Source: Meridianimarinicoccus roseus (lineage in GTDB: Bacteria > Pseudomonadota > Alphaproteobacteria > Rhodobacterales > Rhodobacteraceae). Taken from it: DNA of 62,615 bases. Below the pieces are notes generated by a model. The model was not told the DNA's origin, did not search any database, and was given only the letters and a program-made list of their open reading frames with translations. The position numbers and the translations under genes are program-made. Below are positions 1-9,182 of the stretch, one piece after another. The stretch's first letter is position 1. The number at the start of each line of letters is the position of its first letter. The stretch spans positions 1-62,615 of the forward strand of contig NZ_QGKU01000066.1 of assembly GCF_003172915.1 (NCBI RefSeq), written 5' to 3'.

Positions 1-1347
1 AGCGCAGCGCGCGGCCGGCGGTGACGCTGGCGGCCATCGCCGGTCTTCGGAGAAGGTTCGGGTTGCGAAACCTGGAACCGAACCGGAGACGACGATGACC
101 GACGATAGAATGACCCTGATGGAGCTGGTGGAGAAGTCCGCCGACGAGGATCTCGTCCGCGACATGCTCGCCTATGCCGCCGAGCGGCTGATGGAGATGG
201 AGGTCGAGGCTGCGACGGGCGCGCCAAAAGGAACGCGCACACCGGCGCGCACCACGCAGCGCAATGGATACCGCGAGAGAGGCTGGGAGACCCGCGCCGG
301 CCGGATCGACCTGGCGATCCCGAAGCTGCGCAAGGGCAGCTACTTCCCGAGCTTTCTCGAACCGCGCAGGACGGCGGAGAAGGCCCTCGTGGCCGTCATC
401 CAGGAAGCCTATGTGCACGGCGTCTCGACGCGCGCCGTGGACGATCTGGTGCGTGCCATGGGCGGGAGTGGCGTGTCTAAGAGCCAGGTGAGTCGGCTCT
501 GCGCCGAGATCGACGAGCGCGTGCTGGCATTCCTCACCCGGCCTCTCGAGGGCGCCTGGCCCTATCTCTGGCTCGATGCAACCTACATCCGGGTGCGCGA
601 GAACGGCCGGATCATCAGCCGTGCCGTAATAATCGCGGTGGCGGTCAACGGGGACGGCCGACGCGAGGTGCTCGGCGTCGCCACCGGCCCCTCCGAGGCG
701 GAGACGTTCTGGACTGGCTTCCTGCGCTCTCTCGCCGATCGCGGCCTGCGCGGCGTGAAGCTCGTCGTGGCCGACGATCACAAGGGGCTCAGGGCCGCAG
801 CCCGCCGAGTGTTCGATGCGACCCACCAACGGTGTCGCGTGCACTGGCTCAGAAACGCGCTCGCCCATGCCCCGGCCAAGAGCCGCACCGCCGTGGCCGC
901 AATGCTCAAGACGATCTTCGCCCAGGAGACCAAGGCCGAGGCGGAGACCCAGTGGGACGCCATCGCCGACGCCCTCCGTGAGAAGAATGACCGGCTCGGC
1001 GCCATGATGGACGCCTCCCGCGACGACGTGCTCGCCTACATGGACTTCCCCAGGGAGCACTGGGCGCAGATCAGCTCGACCAACCCGCTTGAGCGCGTCA
1101 ACAAGGAGATCAAGCGCCGTTCCAATGTCGTCGGGATCTTTCCGAACGACGCGGCCATCATCCGTCTGGTCGGCGCGCTGATGATCGAAACCAACGACGA
1201 GTGGGCCGTCGCGCGCCGTTACATGGGGCTGGAGTCGCTGGCCCGCATCACCGATACTCACAACGTCAGACTGCCCGCCGTGGCGACCTGACCAACTCGA
1301 GCCTCTCCGAAGGCCGGCCCTCTTACACCACGCCGCGGGGCACTACC
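1..1347 (+). mobile_element. IS256-family insertion sequence, left copy (5' end cut by the window edge)
   Basis: Positions 1-1347 are the exact reverse complement of 61269-62615. They contain one complete transposase gene. Identity between the copies stops after the cactacc at 1341-1347, which marks the downstream IS end. The inner part of a terminal inverted repeat is visible: cttcggaga near 45-53 recurs, inverted, near 1305-1313. No outer end matching the downstream terminus is found at the left, so the window starts inside the element. The target-site duplication therefore cannot be read. Confidence 0.85.
95..1291 (+). CDS. IS256-family (mutator-type) transposase
   Basis: A DDE transposase of 398 residues, the usual length for IS256 (Transposase_mut) enzymes, that cuts and joins the IS ends. 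Visible features: an N-terminal DNA-binding part with a GYRERGW segment (residues 58-64), first catalytic Asp in [10 protein letters not shown] (D161), second Asp in VVADDHKG (D227 or D228), the family C-x2-H pair (C247, H250), and the catalytic Glu in [13 protein letters not shown] (E333). The frame is intact with no sign of decay, so this copy could be active. It is identical to the copy at the other end of the window and points inwards, as that copy does. The ATG at 95 follows a weak purine-rich stretch. Confidence 0.93.
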   Translation: MTDDRMTLMELVEKSADEDLVRDMLAYAAERLMEMEVEAATGAPKGTRTPARTTQRNGYRERGWETRAGRIDLAIPKLRKGSYFPSFLEPRRTAEKALVAVIQEAYVHGVSTRAVDDLVRAMGGSGVSKSQVSRLCAEIDERVLAFLTRPLEGAWPYLWLDATYIRVRENGRIISRAVIIAVAVNGDGRREVLGVATGPSEAETFWTGFLRSLADRGLRGVKLVVADDHKGLRAAARRVFDATHQRCRVHWLRNALAHAPAKSRTAVAAMLKTIFAQETKAEAETQWDAIADALREKNDRLGAMMDASRDDVLAYMDFPREHWAQISSTNPLERVNKEIKRRSNVVGIFPNDAAIIRLVGALMIETNDEWAVARRYMGLESLARITDTHNVRLPAVAT

Positions 1348-1629
1348 GGCGCACGCTTCCCAAGTTACCGCCGGGACGGACCAAGGGCTGGCCAGCCAAT
1401 GCCGCGACAATCGGGGATGATGGTCAGCTACACTTGTGACCGTTGATCCGAACCGCGACGACGAGCTCACCGGGCATCCTCGGAACGATATCCTCCGAAG
1501 GTGTTTTTCTTCGGTCTTTCGGGGCATGGCCGTCAGACCATCACGCGATTGACGGTCGAACTGCGCCGCTATGTTCAAACCGCGGATGCAGCGCTTCGGT
1601 TCTGGAATATGCTGACGTCGCCCACGAAA

Positions 1630-2024
1630 AATGCACGGCGCGGTTATTGCTTGCACGCGCATCTTCGCGGATCCCGGCGACGGAACGAAGGTTTGCGGCG
1701 CCTTTTTTGCCTACGGTGGTAGCTAGACCGACGTGCTCAGCTTCGCGCCGAACCAAGATGCCGTCGTCGCGTTGAATGCATCGAATTACGGCTTTTTCCA
1801 TCGGCGCCTCACTGCTGTCGCCGTCGCCCAGCGTTTCCAGCTTCGGCATTTCTTGTGATGAGCCCGGCAATTGCGGCTGCGGCTGCACGCAGCACCTGAT
1901 GATTGACACCGCGTCCATCCTTGTGCCGGCACCCGCGCTGCTACTGGTAGGCTGTGTCGGCGCGCTTCGGCTAGTTCGTCGCCGAGTTGCGTCGACGGGA
2001 GTGGTTCTTGATGTGGACCCGTAA
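1630..2024 (+). pseudogene. Decayed remnant of a secreted VPLPA/PEP-CTERM-like protein
   Basis: The 707-base stretch between the IS and the next gene holds no intact gene I can support. In one frame, codons around 1664-1830 give a protein-like stretch (FADPGDGTKVCGAFFAYGG, a stop, then FAPNQDAVVALNAS). A different frame at about 1905-1990 encodes VPAPALLLVGCVGALRLVRRR. That is the layout of a VPLPA-CTERM sorting signal: VPxPA, a hydrophobic helix, then an Arg cluster. A frame change plus an in-frame stop suggest a broken gene whose 5' part is missing, perhaps lost when the IS inserted. The signal-like end is seen directly; the rest is inference, and a chance ORF cannot be excluded. Confidence 0.4.
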
Positions 2025-2026
2025 AT

Positions 2027-2044
2027 GGGCCTCGCGTACGGCCC
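2027..2044. terminator. Small hairpin downstream of the ThuA gene
   Basis: GGGCC at 2027-2031 pairs with GGCCC at 2040-2044 around an 8-nt loop. On the plus strand it is followed by CTTTC. It lies just beyond the stop of the minus-strand ThuA gene. The stem is short and there is no good U-tract, so this is a weak terminator call. Confidence 0.3.
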
Positions 2045-2054
2045 CTTTCACTTG

Positions 2055-2786
2055 TCAGGCCGCCGGGCGCGCGCTGGCGGCAGCGCGCCCTTCGGCAGCC
2101 CAGATCATGCCACGGCGAAGGATCTCGGTCACCTGAGGCACTTTCAGGTCATCCAGTTCGTGCCCGATGGAACAGTAGAAGACGCGCCCCTTGTCCCAGC
2201 GACGCTTCCAGACCACCGGCACCACTGTGCCTTCGATCCACCAAAGGTGATCGCCGGAGAAGGTCGTCGTCGCCAGCACCTCGTTGCTGGCATCGGTCAG
2301 CATGAAATACTGTTCGGTCTTCAACCGGAAGCTCTTGATCCCGGCAACGAGCGGATCGGCGGGGCGCGTGATCGTCACGTCGTAGTCGATGTAGTCCTCG
2401 CGCGGTTGCAGGTTGTCGGGCCAGCCCGGCGGATGCGCGACGAACTGCCCGCCGATCAGGAAATGATAGGTCGGCCGGTCCCTGAACGCGTCGCCCATGT
2501 GCCCGTGCCAGCCCGCCAGACCGCAGCCCGCGCCGACCAGCTTCAGCAGCCCGTCCTCCTGCGGTTTGGTCATGTTGCCGAATTCCTCGCGGTGGCCGGA
2601 CCGCGCAGAGGACCAGATCGGCACGATCAGATCGGTGTCGGCCATGCTGTCGGGATCGGCAAGCGGTTCCAGCGTGTCATGCACTGTCACGTCGAAGCCG
2701 TTGGCCTGCAGCAACTCACGGCACCAGTCGGCGAAGGCAGTGGGGTCGTGGCCTTCCCAACCACCGGCGAAAAGAACGGCTTTCAT
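2055..2786 (-). CDS. ThuA-domain protein
   Basis: A 243-residue protein of the ThuA family, which has a class-I glutamine-amidotransferase-like fold and is common in carbohydrate-use operons. The exact reaction is unknown for most members. Family hallmarks are the start KAVLFAGGWEGHD, the central GAGCGLAGWHGHMGDAF (about residues 96-112) and a C-terminal GHELDDLKVPQV segment, where family members often have GH-x-P. No signal peptide is visible. It is the last gene of the minus-strand transporter operon, and its ATG overlaps the stop of the preceding dehydrogenase (ATGA), so translation is probably coupled. The context suggests a role with a sugar or polyol substrate; that is inference. Confidence 0.82.
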   Translation of the reverse strand: MKAVLFAGGWEGHDPTAFADWCRELLQANGFDVTVHDTLEPLADPDSMADTDLIVPIWSSARSGHREEFGNMTKPQEDGLLKLVGAGCGLAGWHGHMGDAFRDRPTYHFLIGGQFVAHPPGWPDNLQPREDYIDYDVTITRPADPLVAGIKSFRLKTEQYFMLTDASNEVLATTTFSGDHLWWIEGTVVPVVWKRRWDKGRVFYCSIGHELDDLKVPQVTEILRRGMIWAAEGRAAASARPAA

Positions 2787-3658
2787 GTTTCCTGCGCCTC
2801 CCCGCGCATGTGGTTCAGAAGCGATGCCATGTCCCGCGCGCCAAATCCGTCCGCGCTGGCCCGTTGCAGGCGTTGTAGGTTCAGCGCAGCCTGCGGCATG
2901 GCGACGCCAAGGCTGTCTGCCAGCGCGCAGGTCACGCGCATATCCTTCGCGGCAAGGTCAAGGGTGAAGGTCACCGCCTGCCCGGCCTCGTCGAGATAGA
3001 GATCGCGCCGGTAGCGCAGCATCGGCGCGCAGGCGGCCGACGCCTCGATCGCATCGAACGCGCCAGCGGTCGGGATGCCCGCTGCATCTGTCAGCATCAA
3101 GGCCTCGGACACGGTCTGGTTCAGACTGTGGATCATCGAATTGATCGCCAGCTTCATCACCGACCCCGCCCCAACCGACCCGAGCGGGATCACCTCGCGG
3201 CCCATCGCGCCCAGCACCGGCGCCAGCCGGTCGGCGGTCGCGCGGTCGGCGCCCAGCATGATCATGAGCGCAGCGTCGGCCGCGGCCTGCGTGGCGCCCG
3301 ACACCGGCGCATCGATGACTTGCACGCCCTGCGGCGCGTCGGAGGCCAGCGCGCGAATATGCTCCGGGCTCATGGTGCCCATCTCCAGCAACACGCGCGG
3401 TCCGACTGCAGCGAAGAGCCCGTCCGCGCCGCGATGCACCGCATCCGACGCCGGATCATCGGCGAGCATGGTGATCACGACCTCGGCCCCCTCGGCCAGT
3501 GCGCGGGGGCTGCGGGCCACCGCTGCGCCAAGGTCCGACGACACCTCGGCCGCCGCGCGAGGCGAGCGGTTCCAGACCGTGACGTCATGGCCCGCGCGCA
3601 CCAGGTTCGCGGCCATGTGCGCGCCCATTCGGCCCAGCCCGGCGAAGCCCAGACGCAT
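2783..3658 (-). CDS. NAD(P)-dependent beta-hydroxyacid dehydrogenase (3-hydroxyisobutyrate dehydrogenase family)
   Basis: A 291-residue member of the 3-hydroxyisobutyrate / 6-phosphogluconate dehydrogenase superfamily, oxidising a beta-hydroxyacid with NAD(P). The N-terminal Rossmann motif GLGRMG (7-12) is followed by the substrate-binding DAPVSG (116-121) and the catalytic Lys in GSVMKLAINS (K169, N173). An acidic residue after the second beta strand is absent; VWNRSPRA (28-35) has Arg-Ser, which leans towards NADP. Length is typical. Its ATG overlaps the end of the ABC ATPase gene (TGATG), and its stop overlaps the ThuA gene. Context implies oxidation of an intermediate of the imported substrate. 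The true substrate cannot be read from sequence. Confidence 0.88.
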   Translation of the reverse strand: MRLGFAGLGRMGAHMAANLVRAGHDVTVWNRSPRAAAEVSSDLGAAVARSPRALAEGAEVVITMLADDPASDAVHRGADGLFAAVGPRVLLEMGTMSPEHIRALASDAPQGVQVIDAPVSGATQAAADAALMIMLGADRATADRLAPVLGAMGREVIPLGSVGAGSVMKLAINSMIHSLNQTVSEALMLTDAAGIPTAGAFDAIEASAACAPMLRYRRDLYLDEAGQAVTFTLDLAAKDMRVTCALADSLGVAMPQAALNLQRLQRASADGFGARDMASLLNHMRGEAQET

Positions 3659-5175
3659 CAGGCCGCCTTGTCGGCCCGGATGCCGGAGATCGCCTGCACA
3701 AGGCTGTCCTCCGTCACTTCGCCAGCGTCGAAGGTACGGATAATCTCGCCCTGGTACATTCCGATAACCCGGTCGGCAACGTGCAGCACCTCGGGCATCT
3801 CGGACGAGATAACGATCACCGCATAGCCAGACTTGGCCAGTTCACGGATCAGATTGTGGATTTCGCCCTTGGCGCCCACGTCGATGCCGCGCGTCGGCTC
3901 GTCCACGATCAGCACGCGCGGCTTCATCGCCAGCCACTTGCCGATCACGATCTTCTGCTGGTTGCCACCCGACAGATTGCCCACAGCCTGCCGCCATGAC
4001 GGCGAGCGGATGTCGAGCCGGTCGCGGTACATGTCGTAGATCGCAACCTCGGCCCCGTTGGACACGAACGGCCCGGTGGTCAGGTCGCCGATCTGCGGCA
4101 GAGTGATGTTGTCGCGGCAGGACATGCCCAGCACCAAGCCCTGTTCCTTGCGCGATTCCGGCACCAGCGAGATCCCCTGCGCGATGGCGTCCACCGGGCT
4201 GTCGATGCGCACCTCCTCGCCCTCCAGCAGGATCGTGCCGGCTGACGGAGTGCGTAGCCCGAAAAGAGTCTCGGCGATCTCGGTGCGCCCGGCGCCGACA
4301 AGCCCGTAGAAGCCCACCACCTCGCCGCGCCGCACCTCGAAGCTGACATCGTGATAGAGCGACCCGCAGGACAAGCCCCGGACCTCTAGCGCGACTTCGC
4401 CCAACTCCACATGCTCGTGGTTGCGCTCGTAGCTCAGCGACCTGCCGATCATCAGGCGCGTCACCTCGTCCTCGTCCGTCTCGGCGGTGACCAGCGTCCC
4501 GCGATAATTGCCGTCGCGCAGCACCGAAAGGCGGTCCGACAGGGTGAATATCTCGTCCATTCGGTGCGAGATGTAGACGATGCCGACTCCCCGTGCCCGC
4601 AGGTCACGGATCACGTCGAACAGTACGACCTTTTCGGCATCGGTCAGCGAAGCGGTGGGTTCATCGAACACCACTGCCTTCGCGTCCACCGTTAGCGCAC
4701 GGGCGATCTCCACCATCTGCTTCTTGGCAATGGAGAGATCCGATACCCGCGTCGTTGCATCGAAATTGCAGTTCAGCCGCTTCAGGATCTCGTTGGTCTT
4801 CGCGTTCAGCGTCGTCCAGTCCACGAAGCCCCAGCGCTTGCGCGGCAATTCGCCAAGATAGACATTCTCGGCGACAGTCAGTTCCTCGGCCAGGCTCAGT
4901 TCCTGATGGATCAAGACCACCCCCTGCGCCTTGGCGTGCAGCGGGCTTTCCATCGTCACTTCCCGCTCCTCGATGAAGATGCGGCCCTCGTTTGGCTGGT
5001 GCATACCGGCCAGAACCTTCATCAGGGTGGACTTGCCTGCGCCGTTCTCGCCCAGCAAGGCATGGACCTCGCCTGCGCGCACCTCGAAGGAGACACCATC
5101 AAGCGCACGCACACCGGGAAATGTCTTGACGATGCCGTCCAGCCGCAGCGCGGGGGTTTGGGTTTGCTCGGTCAT
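3658..5175 (-). CDS. Sugar ABC transporter, double ATP-binding subunit (RbsA/MglA type)
   Basis: A 505-residue cytoplasmic ATPase energising the RbsC-type permeases beside it. It has two ABC domains. The first has Walker A GENGAGKST (42-50) and VFDEPTASLT as Walker B, with a non-canonical signature (DLSIAKKQ). The second has a degenerate Walker A (GLVGAGRTE, about residue 285), a canonical LSGGNQQK signature and VDEPTRGID. This asymmetry is normal for CUT2 ATPases. The start at 5175 was chosen because it gives the usual MTEQ...LDGIVKTFPG beginning and overlaps the permease stop by four bases. An in-frame upstream extension lies inside the permease gene and is not credible. Confidence 0.92.
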   Translation of the reverse strand: MTEQTQTPALRLDGIVKTFPGVRALDGVSFEVRAGEVHALLGENGAGKSTLMKVLAGMHQPNEGRIFIEEREVTMESPLHAKAQGVVLIHQELSLAEELTVAENVYLGELPRKRWGFVDWTTLNAKTNEILKRLNCNFDATTRVSDLSIAKKQMVEIARALTVDAKAVVFDEPTASLTDAEKVVLFDVIRDLRARGVGIVYISHRMDEIFTLSDRLSVLRDGNYRGTLVTAETDEDEVTRLMIGRSLSYERNHEHVELGEVALEVRGLSCGSLYHDVSFEVRRGEVVGFYGLVGAGRTEIAETLFGLRTPSAGTILLEGEEVRIDSPVDAIAQGISLVPESRKEQGLVLGMSCRDNITLPQIGDLTTGPFVSNGAEVAIYDMYRDRLDIRSPSWRQAVGNLSGGNQQKIVIGKWLAMKPRVLIVDEPTRGIDVGAKGEIHNLIRELAKSGYAVIVISSEMPEVLHVADRVIGMYQGEIIRTFDAGEVTEDSLVQAISGIRADKAA

Positions 5176-6161
5176 GTCTTCAGCGCCTCCGCGCCCTTGC
5201 GGGTCAGTTGCTTGTCGAGGAACAGCACGGCGATCAGGATGGAACCGAGGATCACCAGCACGTAGAAGGCCGGCACCTGCATCAGGTTCATCCCGTTGCG
5301 CAAGATGCCGATGGCCAGCACGCCGCCGAAGGTGCCGATGATGCTGCCCGCACCGCCAGTCAGCTTGGTGCCACCCAGAACGACGGCGGTAATCACCCAC
5401 AACTCGTACTCACGCCCCAGGTTCGGCGTCGATGCACCCATCTGCGAGGACAGCGTGACCCCGGCCAGCGCTGCGAAGAAGCCCACGATCATGAAGTTGA
5501 CCACCATGTGCGGGCCGACGCGGATGCCCGCGTTCACCGCCGCCTCGCGATTGCCGCCGACAGCATAGGTATTGCGCCCGTGCACGGTGCGCGACAGCAG
5601 GATATGCACCGCCACCGTGGCGATCAGGAACAGAACCGCCAACGACGGAACTGGACCGACCGACGACATGCCGATGTCCGAAAAAGTGAAGTTCATGGCG
5701 AAGAACGACTGTTCTTCGGTGTAGATGAACACCAGCCCGCGCACGCCCAGCATGGCGCCCAGCGTGACGATGAAGGCATCGACGCCGGTCTTCCACACTA
5801 TGATCCCGTTCAGCGCCCCCAGCGCGGTTCCCGCCGCCAGCGCGGCCAGCAGGGCGGGCAGCATCTGCCAGTTGCCCCAACCCGAGAAGGCCTCCCAGCT
5901 CTGGATATCCACCATGAGAGAGGCGGCCAGCGCGACCACGGCCCCGACACTCAGGTCGATGTTGCCGTTGATCATCACCAGCGTCATGCCAAGCGCGATC
6001 AGACCGATGGTCGAGGTCTGCACGAGGATGTTCTGGAAGTTGCGCATATCGAAGAAGTATTCGTTCGACAGGCTGAAGAAGACGAAGATGATGACGATGA
6101 ACCCCCAGATCGGATTCTGCACCAGCCACTTGCCCGCACGGTTGCTTTTCAGACGTTCCAT
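5172..6161 (-). CDS. Sugar ABC transporter permease (RbsC type), second copy
   Basis: An inner-membrane permease of the BPD_transp_2 family, about 329 residues with some 8-10 hydrophobic segments. Hallmarks are LIALGMTLVMINGNIDLSVGAVVALAA near the N-terminus and GGTKLTGGAGSIIGTFGGVL towards the C-terminus, the loop that contacts the ATPase. I prefer the ATG at 6161, which has GGAG six bases upstream, over a GTG at 6176 that overlaps the preceding stop. It follows a paralogous permease with no gap, so the importer probably uses a heterodimeric channel. Confidence 0.88.
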   Translation of the reverse strand: MERLKSNRAGKWLVQNPIWGFIVIIFVFFSLSNEYFFDMRNFQNILVQTSTIGLIALGMTLVMINGNIDLSVGAVVALAASLMVDIQSWEAFSGWGNWQMLPALLAALAAGTALGALNGIIVWKTGVDAFIVTLGAMLGVRGLVFIYTEEQSFFAMNFTFSDIGMSSVGPVPSLAVLFLIATVAVHILLSRTVHGRNTYAVGGNREAAVNAGIRVGPHMVVNFMIVGFFAALAGVTLSSQMGASTPNLGREYELWVITAVVLGGTKLTGGAGSIIGTFGGVLAIGILRNGMNLMQVPAFYVLVILGSILIAVLFLDKQLTRKGAEALKT

Positions 6162-6172
6162 TGAGGTCTCCG

Positions 6173-7147
6173 TCACGCGATGGGGGAAAACAGGCGGCCA
6201 CGTTTCGCGGCCACGTCAAGCCAGACGGCAAGGATGATCACCACCCACGTCACCAGCCACTGCACGTAGTAGGCAAACCCAAGCAGAAGCAGGCCGTTCT
6301 GGATAAACCCGAGGATCAGCACTCCGATCACCGTCTTCAGGATCGTCCCCGACCCGCCCAGAAGCGACGTGCCCCCAAGGATCACGCCGGCCAGCACCAG
6401 AAGTTCGTAGCCTTGCCCGACATTGTTCTGCGACCCCATCACCCGGCTGCCAAGGATGATCGCCGCCAGCCCGACGCAAAAGGCCGAGATAACATAGGTG
6501 GAAAACACCACCCGGCTGCGGCGGATGCCCGAAAAGACCGACGCCGTCGGGTTGCCGCCCACCGCATAGACCCGTCTTCCATAGGCGGTGGAGGACATTA
6601 CCACCTGCATCACCACCGCAAGCACCGCGAACATCACGATCGGCGCTGCGATACCAAGGATCTCGCCCCGCCCGAACAGTGCGAACCACGTGCCCTCCTG
6701 GTCGGCGATGTCCACGTTCTGGCCGCCCGAGTAAATCAGCGTCAGGCCCTGGATGGCCGACAGCATACCTAGCGTGACGATCAGCGAATTCAGCCGCAGC
6801 ATCCCGACCAGGAAACCGTTCAGGCAGCCAAGGCACAGCACGGCGACCAGCATCACCAGCATTGCGGGCCCGGGTCCGATCTTGTCGTGCAAATCCACCA
6901 CCATGACCGTGGCGAAGGACAGCATTGAGCCGACAGAAAGATCGAGGTTGCCGCTGATGACGACGACGGTCACGCCGATCGCCATCACGCCGATGATTGC
7001 CGACTGCCGCACGACCGAGGTCAGGTTCTCGGTCGAACTGAAACTTTCCGAAAACACCGCGAAGCCGACAAGGAACAGCGCAAAGGCGATCAGGATGCCC
7101 TGCCGCGCCACGATCCCGCCAAGCTGCTTGAGGCGCGTCTCCGCCAT
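6173..7147 (-). CDS. Sugar ABC transporter permease (RbsC type), first copy
   Basis: A BPD_transp_2 inner-membrane permease of about 324 residues, paralogous to the next gene. It contains GVMAIGVTVVVISGNLDLSVGSMLSFATV and GGTSLLGGSGTILKTVIGVL, the conserved CUT2 permease segments. The ATG at 7147 is preceded by GGGGGGAACGGAAAG and starts a typical short cytosolic leader (MAETRLKQLGG). A longer version using a TTG at 7219, inside the upstream SDR stop region, would add a polar His-rich 24-residue leader and has no ribosome site, so it is less likely. Confidence 0.86.
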   Translation of the reverse strand: MAETRLKQLGGIVARQGILIAFALFLVGFAVFSESFSSTENLTSVVRQSAIIGVMAIGVTVVVISGNLDLSVGSMLSFATVMVVDLHDKIGPGPAMLVMLVAVLCLGCLNGFLVGMLRLNSLIVTLGMLSAIQGLTLIYSGGQNVDIADQEGTWFALFGRGEILGIAAPIVMFAVLAVVMQVVMSSTAYGRRVYAVGGNPTASVFSGIRRSRVVFSTYVISAFCVGLAAIILGSRVMGSQNNVGQGYELLVLAGVILGGTSLLGGSGTILKTVIGVLILGFIQNGLLLLGFAYYVQWLVTWVVIILAVWLDVAAKRGRLFSPIA

Positions 7148-7211
7148 CTTTCCGTTCCCCCCGTGTTTGTGGTCTGCCGCCGTACCGGCGGCAGGGGCCT
7201 GCCCCGCCGTG

Positions 7212-8006
7212 TCAGACAAGGGTCATGCCCCCGTCGATCATGATGATCTGGCCCGTCATGTAGTCGCTGTCCGGCGCCGCAAGGAAAGTCGTGGTGCCGG
7301 TGATGTCGCCGGGCCGCGCCACGCGGCCGCGCAGGATGCCTTCGGAAAACGCCTCCATCGCCTCACCCGGGCGGCTGGCTGCGCCGATCTCCATCAGGTC
7401 GCGGTCCACTTCCTGCCACATCTCGGTGGCAACAACGCCGGGCGCGAAGCCGGTTACGGTGATGTTGTGCTGCGCCAGGTCGCGCGCGCCCGATTGGGTC
7501 AGGGATACGACGGCCCATTTGCTCGCGCAATAGGGGGCCACGTTGTCGAAGCCCTGGCGGCTGGCGATGGACGCGGTGTTGACGATCTTGCCTCCACCCT
7601 GCGGGATCATCACGCGCGCGGCCTCCTGCATGCCGATCAAGCAGCCAAGGCCATTGACCCCCATGATGAAATTCCAGTTCGCCTCGGTCACGTCCATGAA
7701 GTTCATGGGCTTGTTGACGCCGGCATTGTTGAACATCACGTCCAATCTGCCGAAGCGAGCGACGACGGCGTCCACCATCGCGGCGACTTGTTCGCGGTCG
7801 GTGACATCCACCTTCGCCGACATGACCTGTCCGCCGCCGACGGCGGCACGGTCCTCATTCTGACGCGCGACGTCTGCGACGCCTTCCTCGCTGATGTCCG
7901 CGAAACAGACATCCGCACCTTCGTCCAACAGCGCCTCGCCGATCGCGCGGCCTATTCCCCGCGCGGCGCCGGTGACGCAGCATACCCGGCCCGAGACTCG
8001 TCCCAT
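7212..8006 (-). CDS. SDR-family NAD(P)-dependent alcohol dehydrogenase
   Basis: A classical short-chain dehydrogenase/reductase of 264 residues. The cofactor motif is TGAARGIG (12-19) and an Asp follows the second strand (FADISEEG), favouring NAD. NNAG is present in FNNAGVNKP, with catalytic Ser in NTASIAS and Y-x3-K in YCASK. The C-terminus GQIIMIDGGM is typical. The overall look resembles acetoin/butanediol or sugar-alcohol dehydrogenases. It sits between the binding-protein gene and the permeases, separated from the former by a strong hairpin. It resembles the SDR at 11128-11934 in sequence and probably oxidises the imported substrate or a close intermediate. Confidence 0.88.
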   Translation of the reverse strand: MGRVSGRVCCVTGAARGIGRAIGEALLDEGADVCFADISEEGVADVARQNEDRAAVGGGQVMSAKVDVTDREQVAAMVDAVVARFGRLDVMFNNAGVNKPMNFMDVTEANWNFIMGVNGLGCLIGMQEAARVMIPQGGGKIVNTASIASRQGFDNVAPYCASKWAVVSLTQSGARDLAQHNITVTGFAPGVVATEMWQEVDRDLMEIGAASRPGEAMEAFSEGILRGRVARPGDITGTTTFLAAPDSDYMTGQIIMIDGGMTLV

Positions 8007-8047
8007 GACGGCCCCTCCCTCGTTTCTTGGTGTCGTGCAGACACGAA

Positions 8048-8088
8048 GGGCGGCGCCGGTCCCGGTCGCTGCCGGGCAGGCGCCGCCC
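8048..8088 (-). terminator. Intercistronic hairpin after the binding-protein gene
   Basis: GGGCGGCGCC at 8048-8057 is perfectly complementary to GGCGCCGCCC at 8079-8088. A nested CCCGG/CCGGG hairpin lies in the loop (8061-8076). It lies between the abundant binding protein (upstream on the minus strand) and the rest of the operon and has no U-tract. This is the usual place for an attenuator or mRNA-stabilising stem that lets the binding protein be made in excess. Confidence 0.55.
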
Positions 8089-8101
8089 CTCGCGGGCCGG
8101 A

Positions 8102-9049
8102 TCAGAAGACCGGCTTGGAAAACTCGCCCATGTTCTCCTGGGTGATCTTCGGCGTCTCGAAGTAGTTCAGGAAAGGCACGTCCTTTCCGTCCAGAACGTC
8201 GATCGCGGTCTGCAGCGCGGCTTCGGCATCGTCCACCGGCGACTGGTAGATCGACCCGTAGTATTCGCCACGGCCCATCGCCTCGTAGCCCACGGCGAAG
8301 TTCGTGGCACCGATGAAGGCGATGCCCTCGCGGCCAGCGGCCTTGGCGGCGTTCAGTGCGCCGACGCCCATGTTGTCATCACCGGCATAGACGCCGTCGA
8401 TGTTGTCATACTTCACGAGGAACGCTTCCATCACGCGCTGCGACTTCTCGCGGTTCCAGTCGCCCGGCTGGGTTTCCATGATGGTCACGTCAGGGCAGGC
8501 CTCGGCCAGTCGATCCTCAAAGCCCTTCTGGCGCTCGATCGCGGTGGTGTAGCCGGGCTGGCCGCTGATCTGCACGATGTTGCCGGACCCATCCAGCGCT
8601 TCGCACATCAGCTCGGCCGAGGACGCGCCCTGCTGGATGTTGTTCGGCCCCGAAAAGGACGCGATGAAGTCGAAACCTTCCTCGGCGATGTTCGAATTGG
8701 TCACAATCACCGGGATGCCCGCGTTCTTCGCCTGGCGGACGGCCGGCACGACGGCCTGCCCGTTGGTCGGCCAGATGATGATCGCATCCACATTCTGCTG
8801 GATCAGGTCCTGGATCTGCGCGATCTGGCGCGCCACGTCGCCGCCCGCATCCAGCACGACGGCCTCCACGTTCTCGTTCGCTTCCGCGGCCGAGATGAAG
8901 GCCTGTTCATAGGTGGTCTGATAGCTGTCCACACCCACATTGTTCTGGGTGATGCCGATCTTGTACTCCTGAGCGGCCGCAGCCCCCGCCAGCGAGAGCG
9001 CCGCGACGGCCGTGGTCCCGGCGATGATCGCCTTCAGCTTGCTTGTCAT
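8102..9049 (-). CDS. Periplasmic sugar-binding protein of the ABC importer (RbsB/PBP1 type)
   Basis: A 315-residue periplasmic substrate-binding protein of the type-I PBP (ribose/galactose-binding) family. The signal peptide occupies residues 1-27 (KLKAIIAGTT then a hydrophobic run ending AGAAAAQ). The mature part starts EYKIGITQNN and contains the typical GGDVARQIAQIQDLIQQNVDAIIIWPTN segment. The ATG at 9049 has GGGAGGAAG at good spacing; an upstream ATG at 9142 would put 31 odd residues ahead of the signal peptide and is rejected. It is the first gene of the minus-strand operon, divergent from the winged-helix/binding-protein regulator. The ligand is not known. Confidence 0.9.
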   Translation of the reverse strand: MTSKLKAIIAGTTAVAALSLAGAAAAQEYKIGITQNNVGVDSYQTTYEQAFISAAEANENVEAVVLDAGGDVARQIAQIQDLIQQNVDAIIIWPTNGQAVVPAVRQAKNAGIPVIVTNSNIAEEGFDFIASFSGPNNIQQGASSAELMCEALDGSGNIVQISGQPGYTTAIERQKGFEDRLAEACPDVTIMETQPGDWNREKSQRVMEAFLVKYDNIDGVYAGDDNMGVGALNAAKAAGREGIAFIGATNFAVGYEAMGRGEYYGSIYQSPVDDAEAALQTAIDVLDGKDVPFLNYFETPKITQENMGEFSKPVF

Positions 9050-9182
9050 CTTTTGTCTTCCTCCCAAGGAATGTGTCAGCGCAACTTGGCGCCGGGGCCG
9101 GTCAGGCCGCCGGGAATCGTCCAAGCGCGACACGTACGACAATTCCCGAACGCCAGATTTTCAGGCACCGTGAAAACCTCCG

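Noticed and set aside
1443-1775. A 110-codon open frame after the left IS
   Set aside because: No ribosome site, no domain and biased composition; it overlaps the better-supported degraded CTERM-like remnant.
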